A DNA stretch of 64,000 nucleotides from Dryococelus australis. Its lineage: Eukaryota > Arthropoda > Insecta > Phasmatodea > Phasmatidae. Under the pieces are notes generated by a model. It was not told the DNA's origin. It searched no databases and was given only the letters and a program-made list of their open reading frames with translations. How positions within the stretch are numbered: the stretch's first letter is position 1; every line of letters starts with the position of its first letter. The translations under genes and the position numbers were made by a program. Positions 1 to 10,471 of the stretch are shown one piece after another. The stretch covers positions 45,729,056 to 45,793,055 of the forward strand of contig CM057006.1 of assembly GCA_029891345.1 (NCBI GenBank), given 5' to 3'.

Positions 1-894
1 CCCTGCCCTTGCATTCTGGTGTTGCTCCATTCTAACCTCATTGTTATTAAGAGTCACCCAAATCTCTCAAGACCAAAATTAAACGAGAGATTAATATGCA
101 AAAGTTCACATAACACCTCAAGGCACAATGTTCCAAAAATCAACAACATCCCTCACGAAATGACAAATTTCACTATAGAGATAAAACATTCTTAAAAATT
201 TAGGTATAGCTTGCCAGTCAGTATAAGCAATCAACTCCAAAATTTCATGCTAACCTATAGGTACAAACCTTTTTCAACTAATTATAATCAACCCATTTAA
301 TTTCACTACAATTACTTTTAATTAACTGTTTATCATGTTAAATATTCATTGGAATGCCCCTGACATGCATAGCAAAAAGTCCTCTCATTTGTTGGCACTT
401 TCCTGACAATACCATACATTGTAACTGGACTAAGGCCTAAAATCTTGATGTAAATTAGTAATTTCGGTAAATTGGGTCTTCTCAACATGTCCACTGCTCT
501 AGGTAAACAATACTCAAATTTTATCACATTAGTAACATTTCAAATACAATTTTAGGACTAACATAATAATGATCAGAACATCTCTCCGAGATGCATTCTG
601 TCTCAACGGGGTCTAAACTTGCAACACATGACAATCCTTTGTTTACAAACACAAGGTAACCTTATATGCGTGCAACATAATTAAGTGCGCTTTAATATCA
701 TAAAAAACCATCATTTGGTGATAAAATATTTAAAAAATTTTTTTAAAGAGAAAACCATAATTATTTACCAACATGTCTCTAAGAAATAATCAACACAAAT
801 AAACACATTACATAAACTAACATACATTCTGAGTAGCAACAAAGTATAAAAAAGAATTGTGTACGACATTTGTGAAAATATGTCTTACATTGGT
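1..894. other. AT-rich gene-free stretch
   Basis: I see no gene or named repeat that I can support here. The longest open frame is on the minus strand (about 333-527). It has an acceptor-like TTGTTTACCTAG before position 498 and would enter in a phase compatible with the host exon at 8249-8384, so a last exon of that gene is conceivable. The frame is short and matches nothing I know. Confidence 0.3.
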
Positions 895-1050
895 AGAGGC
901 TGTTCAAAGACACAGTGTATATATTTAACCAGACTCGAAAGTTAACGTCGAAGGCTACAATAAAATATATTTATTGACTACTATTCCACATGAGAGGGCT
1001 TCAAAAAGTGCTCACTTTACCGTGAATAGCCTATATAAATATTTCTTGTG
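895..1050 (+). repeat. Dispersed repeat R1, copy 1
   Basis: The segment aligns by eye with the reverse complement of 43560-43725 over its whole length. It shares its last 35-40 bases with the copies at 2555-2700 and, more loosely, 31525-31770. The best conserved part reads GGGCTTCAAAAAGTGCTCAC followed by a TTTACCGTGAATAGCC-like end. No coding capacity is visible. It is probably a fragment of a non-autonomous element whose class I cannot tell. Confidence 0.6.
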
Positions 1051-1423
1051 AGTTTAATATGGGATAGTCTACAATTAATTAAATAATGACAACTTTGAAA
1101 AGAAACTGCTTGCCCACAATCACACTATTATATAAAAGGAGGTCCCTGTCTGTATGACTGTGCCAATCTCGAGAACCACTAAACGGAATTGAATGTGGTT
1201 TATACTGTCATGATATGTAAAGATCTGGGAAGGTTTTTGTGCATTATAAATTGTTGTAGCACTTATAGGAACTGAGCATTAATGGTATTAGCAAATCAAG
1301 CCAGGAAAAAATTTGCAGCTACAGGATTACTGCATAAATAAAGCATTGTTAAAACAAGCGTTCCGTCATTTCTCCTTTCTTTTTTGTCTATGGGCTGTCC
1401 TCCTTTCTTTTCCAAGAACTGTA

Positions 1424-2022
1424 GTGGCCCAGTGGCTAAAGCTATTCCAAATGGGGCAGAAGTGGCTTAGTGATAGAACTATATCAAGTGGGGCCGCAGT
1501 GGTCCAGTAGCTAGTGAGAATCCCAAGTGGGGCCGTAGTGGTCCAGTACCTAGAGTGAATCCCAAGTAGACCTTAGTGACTCAGTGGATAGAGCGATCTC
1601 AAGTGGGGCCGCAGTGGTTCAATGGATAAAAATATATCAAGTGGGGCCACCGTGGTTCAGTGCTAGAGCAAACTCAAGTGGGGTCATAGTGACTCAGTGG
1701 CTAGAGTACTCTCAAGTGTGACCCCAGTGGCTCAGTGGATAGAAATATATCAAGTGGGGCCGCAGTGGCCCAATGGCTAGAGCGATCCCAAGTGGGGCCA
1801 TAGTGGCTCAGTGGCTATAGCTATTCCAAGTGGGACCACAGTGGCTTAGTGGATAGAGATATATCAAATGCGGCCGCAGTGACCCAGTGGCTAGAGCGAT
1901 TCCAAGTGGGGTCCCAGTGTCTTAGTGGATGGAAATATATCAAATGGAGCTGCAGTGACCCAGTGGCTAAAGCAATCCCAAGTGGAGACGCAGTGGCCTA
2001 GTAGGTAGAGTAAAACCAAGTG
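1424..2022 (+). repeat. Tandem array of a tRNA-SINE head (A-box unit), 16 copies
   Basis: Sixteen head-to-tail units of 37-39 bp, mostly 38. Each has a core close to GTGGCCCAGTGGCTAGAGC followed by CAAGTGGGGCCGCA. The core resembles the 5' head of the SINE at 15384-15630 (GGTGGCTCAGTGGGTAGCAC), including the TGGCTCAGTGG-type RNA polymerase III A box. No B box lies in the unit. Two subtypes, one with GGATAGAAATATATC and one with CTAGAGCGATCCC, alternate irregularly, especially in units 9-15, which suggests a higher-order repeat. The array looks like local expansion of a SINE 5' end. Confidence 0.85.
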
Positions 2023-2040
2023 TATCTTAATATTATAAAT

Positions 2041-2112
2041 TCGCAAATAGTCGCAGGTAGTTGCAGATGGTCACAAGGTAGTCGCACGTAGTCTCGGACA
2101 GTCATTGGTAAT
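2041..2112 (+). repeat. Degenerate ~10-bp tandem repeat
   Basis: About seven imperfect units related to TAGTCGCAGG follow directly after the SINE-head array. They form a low-complexity minisatellite, probably by slippage. Confidence 0.6.
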
Positions 2113-2554
2113 CTATAAAACTTGAGTGAAGCGATGGCAGGCAAATTAAAAATAAAAGAAAATGCCAAACATTAATCCAAATTAATCCAATTATAATATC
2201 ATTTTCGGAAGATGTAGGCAGTCTTAGCAGCTAACAGTAGGCCTATTACCAATGTGCCATCTAAAGTATATTAACGTGGTCGCCTACCTGAAGGTTGAAA
2301 TGAACTATTTTTGATGAAACTACTAAATGTGTACCCAATGTGATAACCCACAAAAAGAAAACATACCCAGTAAAGTTGGTAACAACAAAGGGAAAGTAGT
2401 TACACATTTCAATGTTGGATTTAAAGTGTTCTGTACACACTTGTCAATACTACAATGGTTTATCTTTCTTTCTCATTGTTAAAATGTGCAATAGAGTATG
2501 GACTATAAAATTAGTAAAATATTTACTTTTATAATAACTTTACAGTTTCCCTGT

Positions 2555-2700
2555 AATGACACATGAATAAGGTGATCAGGTCCATGGCAATGTTGATTTT
2601 ACATATCGCGGAAAGATACACAGTGCGCTTACAAGGAGATCTTAAGTAGGGCTTTAAAAAGTGCTCATTTTACAGTGGACAACCTATACTACACTTTCCA
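2555..2700 (+). repeat. Dispersed repeat R1, copy 2
   Basis: Strong match by eye to 31630-31770 and to the reverse complement of 41095-41270. Shared blocks include GTGATCAGG, CCATGGCAATGTTGATTTTA, GATCTTAAG and GGGCTTTAAAAAGTGCTCA. It lies in the same orientation as copy 1, so the two flank the tandem array as direct repeats. Confidence 0.7.
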
Positions 2701-4046
2701 CCTATAAAATAATAGGGTCACAGCTGAAAGGTATATAGGTGCATGTAGCATGAGAACAATGCAAGCCAGTTCAGAGTCTCGCGTGTGGCAGTGTCATCAT
2801 TATCGCTCCCTTGGTTCTGAGCCTCAAACACAATAGCTACAGGTAGTCAACAGCCTTAAGCCATGATTGCGTGCACTATGAGCTAATTGCTCATATTTCC
2901 TACAAAACACTGCAATATTTCATGTAATCTATACTTGTGACCTTCAGCATCTTGGTACCTTCCAATGAGGTCTATGTGAGCCTCCTATGTACTCTCTGAT
3001 CCATGCAGGGAGGACCTTCAACCAGGAAAGTCAGCTCAGCACTCTCTGTAAGCAATCTGCTCCATGCGTGCCCAATAACGTTGGTGTTCTGCATACTGAA
3101 TGTGAGCAGTTAGCTCCTGCACAACCGATAACATTGGTGTGTAAGAATTCTGCCCTTGAATACCTGATGGTTTAAGGGATGCCTGCATGTATAACAAATA
3201 TGCCTACACTTTGAAGAGTCAAATTCTTTAATAATTATGGGTTTTATGATAAGATGTTTAGTGATGAAATCACAAGGACAAAACCCAAATAACTATTTCC
3301 ACTTACAATTATTGTTTTCAGTAAAGATTGTGTCAATAAGATTATGTGTGTGGATAGCATAAAAACAATTAACATATGACAATCCACTTCTGAATATATA
3401 GCATCATCACAAATAAAAATAAGACTTTCATTAAAATTGCAGAACTTAAAATAATAATAATAATATTCAGTAAATATGATTAATCAAGTGGATTTTACTA
3501 TTACTTCACTAAAGCGCACATAGTTCACAAAACAATGCAAATGATAAACTCTCCGAAAAATACATACGTATACTACTAGAACATTGATAAAGCTGTTGTC
3601 AGATATTATTATGTTATTAAGTGGAACTTTAAGATTTAACCATCAAAATATTATATGACAAATACCACGTATGTCGCACAGCAGTGAAGGTTTTCATAAT
3701 GTTGATAAGCATTATAATCCAACTAGTCTCTTGTGTTTCAAATCACTAAGTTGTTCCGGGTTAGCTTTCAATCAGTAGTGCAAGAAACTCCTTACAAACT
3801 TACCACTAAGATGTGCTGATAATTAATTGGGAAAAGTGATAGTCTTCAGTATTGTTCAATATTGCTCTACAAATCTTGAAGAGAGTCAAGTTAAAGTTTT
3901 TGATGTTTAATCAAATGAATTCAATTAAATAGGTATTGAGAAAAGGAAAGTCTCAACAAATTAACTGACAGCAGAACTAACTGGCGTAACGCTGGCCTTA
4001 CTTGGAGACAATCTGTTGATGGAGATGGCAGCTGAATTTCGACGAC
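2701..4046. other. No supported gene
   Basis: The stretch is AT-rich with short AAT/AATA runs near 3450. The 62-codon open frame at 2987-3175 has no recognisable motif. I see nothing else up to the left target-site copy of Harbinger element H1. Confidence 0.5.
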
Positions 4047-4198
4047 CTGGGGCCTGTTGCACAATGATACTAATAATATTAGTAAAATTCTACAAGTTAC
4101 ACGTTACAAATTACTAGTACTAGTAATTTGTGTTGCATAACAAAAACCATATATTAATAATATTAGTCGATTTCTACAAGTTAAATTTACAAATTTCA

Positions 4199-4302
4199 AG
4201 TCAGCTGATATGTCAAATATAATTAGTCAGCTGATATGTCAAATGTAATTAGTCAGCTGATATGTCAAATGTAATTAGTCAGCTGATATGTCAAATGTAA
4301 TT
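4199..4302 (+). repeat. 26-bp direct repeat, four copies
   Basis: Four consecutive 26-bp units each begin AGTCAGCTGATATGTCAAAT. They differ only at one or two bases and end about 190 bp before the Myb-like start codon inside H1. Each unit contains an E-box CAGCTG. Repeated words at transposon ends often bind the element's own proteins, so a transposase/Myb binding array or promoter element is possible, but that is inference. Confidence 0.9.
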
Positions 4303-4491
4303 CTCAAAGCTTACATATTAGGTATATATTTTGTAAATTATTTTAGTTTTATTAGGCCTTGTGCGTTAACTGTTGGCAAAACTACCACCCAAAACAGTGT
4401 TTCGTTTGTCTATGACCGTTGTGTTGTTTCAGTATTGAGCAAGGAGCATATAACATTTACGTTTGTTTTAATTTTAAAGCAGCTGTAATAA

Positions 4492-5611
4492 ATGGGTAAA
4501 CGGGATGAACAGCGCATACGTAACCTGTGTATTCTTCAAAAAATCAAAGACATAAAAGGGATACTTTTTGGAGTATTCAACAGCACTCTAACAAAGAATC
4601 ACAAAATGCAGGCATGGAAAGAAGTGTGTGTGTATGCACAGGCACTTGGTGTCATTCCAAGGGATAAAGACTTTACGTATTTGAGAGATGTTTGGTGGCC
4701 GAATGTAAAGAAGTCAACAATGGTAAGTTCTGTTCATTACATACTAGGAATATGTAGGTTTCCAATCTATTCCGCGACTTTCACAAAGCGAGTGAAGAGC
4801 TTAACACAAACATTACCTAACTTAATAAAACCAAAAATATTATGTACGAGTTAGATATGAGATGTTATATGGATTTATTTTACAATACTAATCATTCATG
4901 TGTGTGTGTTTGTAACCCGTAATATTTGGAAGATATTAATTATTTTCACTTTAATTTCCTCAAAAAGTATTCACTGAAAGTTTAAGCTTAGATTAATATG
5001 TTGTCAATAACATTTTTTTTTATTACTCTGTTTGCCGGGAAAAGCAAGACAGTTCAAGGAAAACTTGCACAGGTGGGGGACCGAATGCTAAACTGATAGA
5101 TGTTGACTGTGAAGTTCTGGAGATAGTTGGCAAGGATTCGCCGGCTGTGGCCGTCTTGAACATTTCAGAATCTTTAGAAGAGAGTTCAGACATTAATTTG
5201 AATTTTGAAGCACACGAAATTGAAGAGCCGCCAGTTCCTGAACCCTCTATTTTGAGCCATAGTAGTTTTTCATGGAAAATCTGGTTCGACCACATCAAAC
5301 AGTATCACAAAACATCAACATGTCGGTAAGTGAAATTTATTCTAAATAATGTAATTGGACACTAATCCCGCTAAGCTAGTAGGAGAAAAAAAAAAAAAAA
5401 AAAAAAAAAAACTATCAGTGGAAATATTGGAAAAAGAAAGTTATTATAGATCATTGCAAATTTTACAGCTAGAGTAGAGAGGGAGCTGGGCTTGTGCCCC
5501 TCAAAATTTATAGAGGCTTTTTCTCAAGTAGGACAAATATATGTTATTGAAGAATGTGCTGATGTAACTGAAGGTACAAACTCTGAAGATGTAAATAAAG
5601 CACATAATTAA
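4492..5611 (+). CDS. Harbinger Myb/SANT-like DNA-binding protein (three exons, open)
   Basis: I read this as a spliced gene: exons 4492-4722, 5045-5325 and 5473-5611. Donors are GTAAGT at 4723 and GTAAGT at 5326. Acceptors are the AAAAG ending at 5044 and the CTAG ending at 5472. Phases join cleanly and give 216 codons without a stop. Exon 1 carries a helical Myb/SANT-like domain of the type paired with Harbinger transposases (FNSTLTKNHKMQAWKEV, then YLRDVWWPNVKKST). Exon 2 has a glycine-rich linker, VLEIVGKDSPAVAVLN and an acidic stretch. Exon 3 continues with RVERELGLCPSKFIEAF. In characterised Harbingers this partner binds DNA and carries the transposase to the nucleus and element ends. 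A poly-A run (5386-5411) lies in intron 2. The splice model is by eye. Confidence 0.75.
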
Positions 5612-5810
5612 AAAATGTTGCCTTTATTGAATGTGTGTTGCATGTTCTTAACTGTTCCTGTAAAAATTACATACACAATATACTGGCTGAGATAATACAA
5701 TATAATGGAGAATAATAAAGACTTGTTAAGCAGTATTAATTTACACACTGCAAAAATAATTTGGTACGTGAACTGCAATCTGAATGTCACGCATTGTTTA
5801 TGATACACAC

Positions 5811-6837
5811 TTACATCATTAACGGTAATATCTGCAGCTGTCTTAGACGACCTCTCAAGTGCACTTCGTTGTCTGCCTCTTCAACTTCGTGCTCATTTCC
5901 TCCATTGACGTGAACCAGTTCATCTGCCTCTTCATTCATAGTAATAATATTGTCCTCGTCTTCTTCCCTGGCAAAATTACGAAGAGTGGCACAACACTTC
6001 ACAATTGAAGCAGCATACGTAGGACTCAGGCGAAGGTGGTTGAGACATGGATATTTTTCTTTTGTATACCGAGGGCTCATTCAATCACTTGTCTTGTTGC
6101 CTTTAACCTACAATTGTACCCATTTTTTGCCACATTGTTTGGTTCATGATGCAGTGGGGTCATTAGCCATTTTTTCAATGGATAAGCTGAGTCTCCCAAC
6201 AGTACCGCATTGGGGAATCGGTTATTTTCTTCCATTCTACGATGCAAAGTGCTGTTTCGTAAAACACGTGCATCATGCACACTCCCAGACCATTTTGCAC
6301 TAACATAATAAAAACGGCATGAAGCACCACACACAAACATACAGTTTAAAGAGTGCTCACAGTGTCTGTCGACATAAGCTTCTTCATTTACTCTAGGTGC
6401 ATCTATGCATATGATGGAACCATCAATTACATAAAAAACATGTGGAAAGTTGGCAACTCTGTAGAAACGATCAATTTCTCTAGCAATATCTTCAGGCCAT
6501 GAAACCACTCGCTGTTTACAGTGCACACAACGCTAGCAACAGATCTACAAACTGTGGACTTGCGAACCCCATGCATGTCTGCCACAGTGTGAAATTCAGC
6601 CCCACTTCCAAGCCAATGCATAACTATACACAACTGTTGCTTAGGAGATAAAGCACCACTCTACTTTGTAGCATGCTGTAACCTTAAACCAATTTGTTGC
6701 AACAATGCTTCCAGCTCATCAGGCTTCATTCGCAACCTCTCATTAAACTCAACATCATTTGTAAAATTAAAATGCACTCTTGCCCTGTAAATTTTTCTTC
6801 TCCGAAAAATTTGCACTTCTCTCTGTTCATACAGCAT
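5811..6837 (-). pseudogene. PIF/Harbinger DDE transposase, broken
   Basis: The minus-strand frame starts near ATG 6837 and covers the HARBI1-like transposase. An N-terminal part includes KPDELEALLQQIGLRLQHA, and a helix-turn-helix region includes TVADMHGVRKSTVCRSV. The catalytic blocks are VIDGSIICIDAP (first Asp, about 6410), SVHDARVLRNS and LLGDSAYPLKKWL (second Asp) and the terminal RQVIE (Glu). Decay: an in-frame stop lies just upstream of LSPKQQ (about 6660), a frameshift near 6500-6530, a TGA directly after RQVIE at about 6076, and another frameshift before CLNHLRLSP. The conserved tail up to an acidic C terminus is readable to 5814. Family assignment is firm; the protein cannot be made as read. 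Confidence 0.88.
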
Positions 6838-7189
6838 TCTGTTGCCACCTTCTTCATCACTGGATGAGTATAACTACTAATTTTCCATTATAATGTTCTC
6901 AAAAGTAACACATAAACATCATCAACAACTAAATAATCTCACTTGTAATATGGAATTATTAACAAACTGAAACTTGTAGAAAATATATTAGTGACAGCTA
7001 ATACTTTTTACGAACTTGTAGCAACTGTATCAGTTATGCAACAAACCCTTGTAAATCTCACTAATATTTTTAATTCTACAACTTGTAAATTGCAGATTTG
7101 TGAATCCCTATTGTGCAACACAGTTCTACAAGTTACAAGTATTGTCACAAATATTATTAACTTGTAAATTATTGTGCAACAGGCCCCTG

Positions 7190-8248
7190 GAAGCAGTGAA
7201 GCAATCACTTAATTAGGAATCAGATTCCCAATTCTGCGTCCTCCAGCAGTGGAATGTCGAACCGCGCCTCTGCAACACCGGATCAGGCCTCCTGTCGATC
7301 CTGGGCGATGGTAGGTGTCTTTCGCGTCATCTCTGCATTTTAGACATCCTCCTTCAAAGATTCCAGTCGAGCGACTTTACTCCTCAAAACATACGCTTGT
7401 CCTCTTAACAGAAACTCATTAATGCATTGTTCTTCGTAAGTTCCAAACAAACAAAATTCCATAGACAAAACATCTTTGCCTGAATATCATAGAAGTTTTC
7501 TTAATCACACTTCTGCACTAACCTGAGCAATGTTTATGTGGAACTGTTTGTTTCATTTGCAATTAAAATAAGTTAATATGAATTAATATTTAACATGCAT
7601 ACGCAAATATTACGATTGAGCAATGTTAATCAACAACATAGATATATCATCCAAAGATATTTTAGCATGAAAATGACGCAATGTAAATTAAATCAATATT
7701 GGGTAATATCTGGTAAGACACTTCCTTACAACAGTTCTCGAGTTTTCTTTGAAAAGTGGATGTAAAAGGGGACTGGTATGAAATCTATTTAAATTGTGCC
7801 ATCTAAAATTTTCTTATATTTCAGCCCAATGGCTTGCAAGGATCCATTGGTATGGTTCTTATAGCTACAAGAATTACAAAATGAGGGTTGTGATAGTGCA
7901 ATTAGTGAAAGTAATAATGAAAGTGAACACAACACTACGAGTTAGCAGACAGATTCTGAACAAAGTGGAGAAGAAATAACTGAATGTTTGTTGGAACAAC
8001 ACAATTATTATTATTATTATTTTATAAATGGCACATTTTTAGCTTCATGTACGTCAAGTTGCACTTCTTAGCTGTCAAGATCTCACCTTTGTGGATGAGG
8101 CAGACTTTATTACAGAAATGCACACTGGTAACCGCCCCCCCCCCCCTTCTCATGCTCAGACCACCGAACACGAGCTTGGACAAGGGTAATACTAACAAAG
8201 CTGGACGGTTAATGTTAATGAACACAAGAACAAGAATCCATTACCTAC
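7190..8248. other. Mixed sequence, no firm gene
   Basis: The region just right of H1 is slightly GC-richer (7200-7330), then AT-rich. A 40-residue minus-strand frame at 7340-7462 looks weakly coiled-coil, but its downstream frame hits stops at about the chance rate. A C homopolymer lies near 8138-8149. If the host gene at 8249-8384 continues, its next exon should be at lower coordinates, but I could not place one with matching phase. Confidence 0.35.
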
Positions 8249-8384
8249 CTTTCACATGTTGCCTGCAAGGTCTGCACTTCCTCAGTTAAGTTCTCTAGCT
8301 TAAGGTCAGCCTCAATTAATCTATCACTGTTCTCTTCTTCTTGTAATTGCAATACTGACTTCTCAAGTGAAGATATTTTTTGCT
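8249..8384 (-). CDS. Host coiled-coil gene, internal exon (exon 2)
   Basis: The minus strand reads acceptor TTTGTTACAG, then 136 bp of open frame, then donor AAAG|GTAGGTAA. The translation is strongly heptad-like and charged: QKISSLEKSVLQLQEEENS, then LIEADLKLENLTEEVQTLQ. The exon begins with two bases (AG) of a split codon and ends with two. The putative first exon at 15873-15999 ends with a single G, so the junction gives GAG (Glu) in frame. No transposon motif is present, and the splice sites and coiled coil argue for a host gene. I do not recognise the protein; coiled-coil sequence is a poor guide to identity. The intron to exon 1 would be about 7.5 kb and full of transposon debris. Confidence 0.6.
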
Positions 8385-9309
8385 CTGTAACAAATTTGAC
8401 AAAAAATCTCTATGAAGCACTTACTTTTTTGGTTTTAATTGGAGTCTACTATCTGAACATAATTTTTTACCAGCTTCTTTAGTCCGTGGCTTGTCAATAC
8501 TAGTTGAATGAACTATAATATCTATTACTATGGACATAAACACTATTGCTTGATAAATCATTTTAAAGCGATATCTCTCCACTTTCAAACAATAAAATAT
8601 AACATCATTATTTTATTGGTTCAAAGAATTCACACAAGAAATTTGTACATCATTTTGCATTTTTCACAATATTTGTAATTATGTACATATATATTCTGTG
8701 CAGCTAGGTAGGCCTATAAAAGTTATTGTTATTCTGTGCACAGATCTACATGAAAACTTATGACAAAATTTGAGTATGATATTCAAATATACACTTGGTT
8801 TCCCAGTTGCCAAAATTCTATGAAAGTAGAAAAAATCCATATTTGTCCTTTTCCCACTATCTATCTAAAATCATATGTAGGGTTGCTATGTAGTAGGACA
8901 TTTTTTACTTAAGCATAAATTACATACATTTTATACCAAAACTGTTATTGATAATAACACATTAATTACAGGAGAAATTTTTTTTGCTTCCGCATATATA
9001 AGACTGATCAAATTAGAGCAATAGATTAACTTAAATCATAGTAAATTTTGCTGTGAATGTTATCAACGAGTTGAAGGCATACAAACAGCATCTACAATAA
9101 TTACTGCTGATTTAAAAGACCAATAATTGCTGGTGCAATAGGTAGCTAAACTTTACTAACTAAGTACATAGTTGCAAACAAGATATAGGCCTAACCAAGT
9201 ACATAGTTGCAAACAAGATATAGACCCTACCACAGGTTCTGAATGATGTCAATATTTGTATTTGATTTAGTAACTACTAAACCAGTTGACTTTGTTTTTT
9301 TTTTTCTTA
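8385..9309. other. Intron-like AT-rich stretch
   Basis: I see no gene here. An imperfect direct repeat sits near 9165-9225, where ACCAAGTACATAGTTGCAAA and an AAGATATAG tail occur twice with minor differences. If the two host exons belong together, this is part of their intron. Confidence 0.5.
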
Positions 9310-9458
9310 GCGGTTAGTGGGGCCATGGTGCATGAGCGTTTAACCTGCTCGCCTCCCACCAAAGTGAACCAGGTTCAATCCCCAGCAGGATCACTACCGG
9401 ATTTTTGCATGTGGGAATCATCCGGACGATGCCGCCGGTAGGGCTGTGTGACATGTTA
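9310..9458 (+). mobile_element. tRNA-derived SINE, copy a
   Basis: The segment has a degenerate A-box head (GCGGTTAGTGGGGCCATGG), the linker CTGCTCGCCTCCCACC, a B box AGGTTCAATCCCC and a body reading GGATTTTTGCATGTGGGAAT then CCGGACGATGCCGCCGG. The same layout appears inverted at 15384-15630 and 54150-54345. The B box is near canonical, while the head is damaged. SINEs of this type are transcribed by RNA polymerase III and mobilised by LINE proteins. Confidence 0.75.
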
Positions 9459-9519
9459 AAGTCCACGACATTGACATGTAATGTATGCCAATGTGCCCAT
9501 ATTATTTTGAAAATCTGTT

Positions 9520-9619
9520 CGACATGTCAATGCCGAAGTCAACATGTCGATGCCAAGGTCAATATGTCGAGCCCGAGGTCAATATGTCGAGCCCGAGGTC
9601 TGTATGTCAAAGTCAACAT
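9520..9619 (+). repeat. 20-bp minisatellite, five units
   Basis: There are five consecutive 20-bp units. Units 3 and 4 are identical (CAATATGTCGAGCCCGAGGT), and the others differ at a few positions. The array starts about 60 bp after the SINE copy at 9310-9458. Confidence 0.85.
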
Positions 9620-9835
9620 CAACATTTCAAGGGCAACGTAAAACTTGTCAAAACCGACATAATTTGAAATTTTGACTCTTTTGGCATTAATATTTGCATA
9701 TGATTTCATCAATGTTTTTGAAGACTCAAAAATATTATTAAAAAAAAAAAAAGTATCTCGATTGTGTCATTTTCTGTAAAACGTAATATTTAAAAGATTC
9801 TGGAACTCAGGCTATTAAGTTTACAAAGAAATAAT

Positions 9836-10471
9836 TTATGCACCCCGCTTCAGTAAGCCAATAGAAACAAAAAAAGCCTGCAGCAGCATGTAGTTATTTT
9901 TTATAGTATGGCAATAAATCACAATATTCTTAAAAACAGCGTATTTCCAGGGGCAAACTGTGAACGAAACAGCTTGCCAAAATGGAAAGGCGGACAAGCC
10001 ACAAGGAAGTGAAAACTCTAACTGATAACTGTTGTGAAAGATTAGAGGAATACAGGGCAGTGGTGCGTGCCATAAATTTCTCACGGACTGCATTACATAC
10101 ACATGATTGTTATCGCTCTTCTGTGTTCGGTTTTTCGAAAGAAGATTCACATTCTTAAAAGTATAAGAAAAGTAGAGGGCATTCAATTTTTGTTTTAATG
10201 TCACCTGCATAATGGTTAATACTGCTGGGGCCAGTTCCTGCACGGTTAACTCAGCATCGTGCTGAGGCGAGGTGCAGAGTGACCTCGAACAGCTGAGCCT
10301 TGTTTGTAACAACACATACCGGGCAATCCAGCACGAGGTCAGAACAGTACTATATAAGATCAAAGCGATGAAGGCTCTGAGCATCATCTTGTCTGCTGCT
10401 GCTGGAGGTGCTGCCTGTAAACGCCCAGACCAGAGGATCGCAGCCCGTGGTTCGCCTTCGACGCCAGACAA
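9836..10471 (-). CDS. Hypothetical 211-codon open frame
   Basis: An uninterrupted minus-strand frame of 211 codons starts at 10471. It is unusually long for this AT-rich DNA, where a stop is expected about every 16-20 codons. It has a hydrophobic stretch near the N-terminal third (FIALILYSTVLTSCWIARYV) and no motif I recognise. It runs antisense to the LTR-like promoter region at 10270 onward, where base composition is higher in GC, which partly explains its length. I see no convincing promoter, splice site or family similarity. It is a doubtful gene. Confidence 0.2.
   Translation of the reverse strand: MSGVEGEPRAAILWSGRLQAAPPAAADKMMLRAFIALILYSTVLTSCWIARYVLLQTRLSCSRSLCTSPQHDAELTVQELAPAVLTIMQVTLKQKLNALYFSYTFKNVNLLSKNRTQKSDNNHVYVMQSVRNLWHAPLPCIPLIFHNSYQLEFSLPCGLSAFPFWQAVSFTVCPWKYAVFKNIVIYCHTIKNNYMLLQAFFVSIGLLKRGA

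Larger units (their letters stand above)
4050..7186. mobile_element. PIF/Harbinger DNA transposon H1, complete ends
   Basis: The element is bounded by perfect 16-bp terminal inverted repeats, GGGCCTGTTGCACAAT at 4050-4065 and its reverse complement at 7171-7186. They are flanked by a 3-bp target duplication CTG at 4047-4049 and 7187-7189. The subterminal regions carry several copies of CTACAAGTT and TTGTTGCA-like words in both orientations. Inside are two convergent genes typical of PIF/Harbinger: a Myb/SANT-like DNA-binding protein on the plus strand and a DDE transposase on the minus strand. The total length is 3137 bp. The transposase is broken by stops and frameshifts, so this copy could move only with help from elsewhere. 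Some animal Harbingers are known to use a CWG target, and CTG fits that. Confidence 0.9.

Noticed and set aside
5950..6303. 117-codon plus-strand frame inside H1
   Set aside because: It is antisense to the transposase, whose catalytic motifs are clear on the other strand.
7340..7462. Minus-strand 40-codon frame with a coiled-coil look, possibly a further exon of the host gene
   Set aside because: The acceptor phases do not fit the exon at 8249, and stops beyond the frame occur at about the rate expected by chance.
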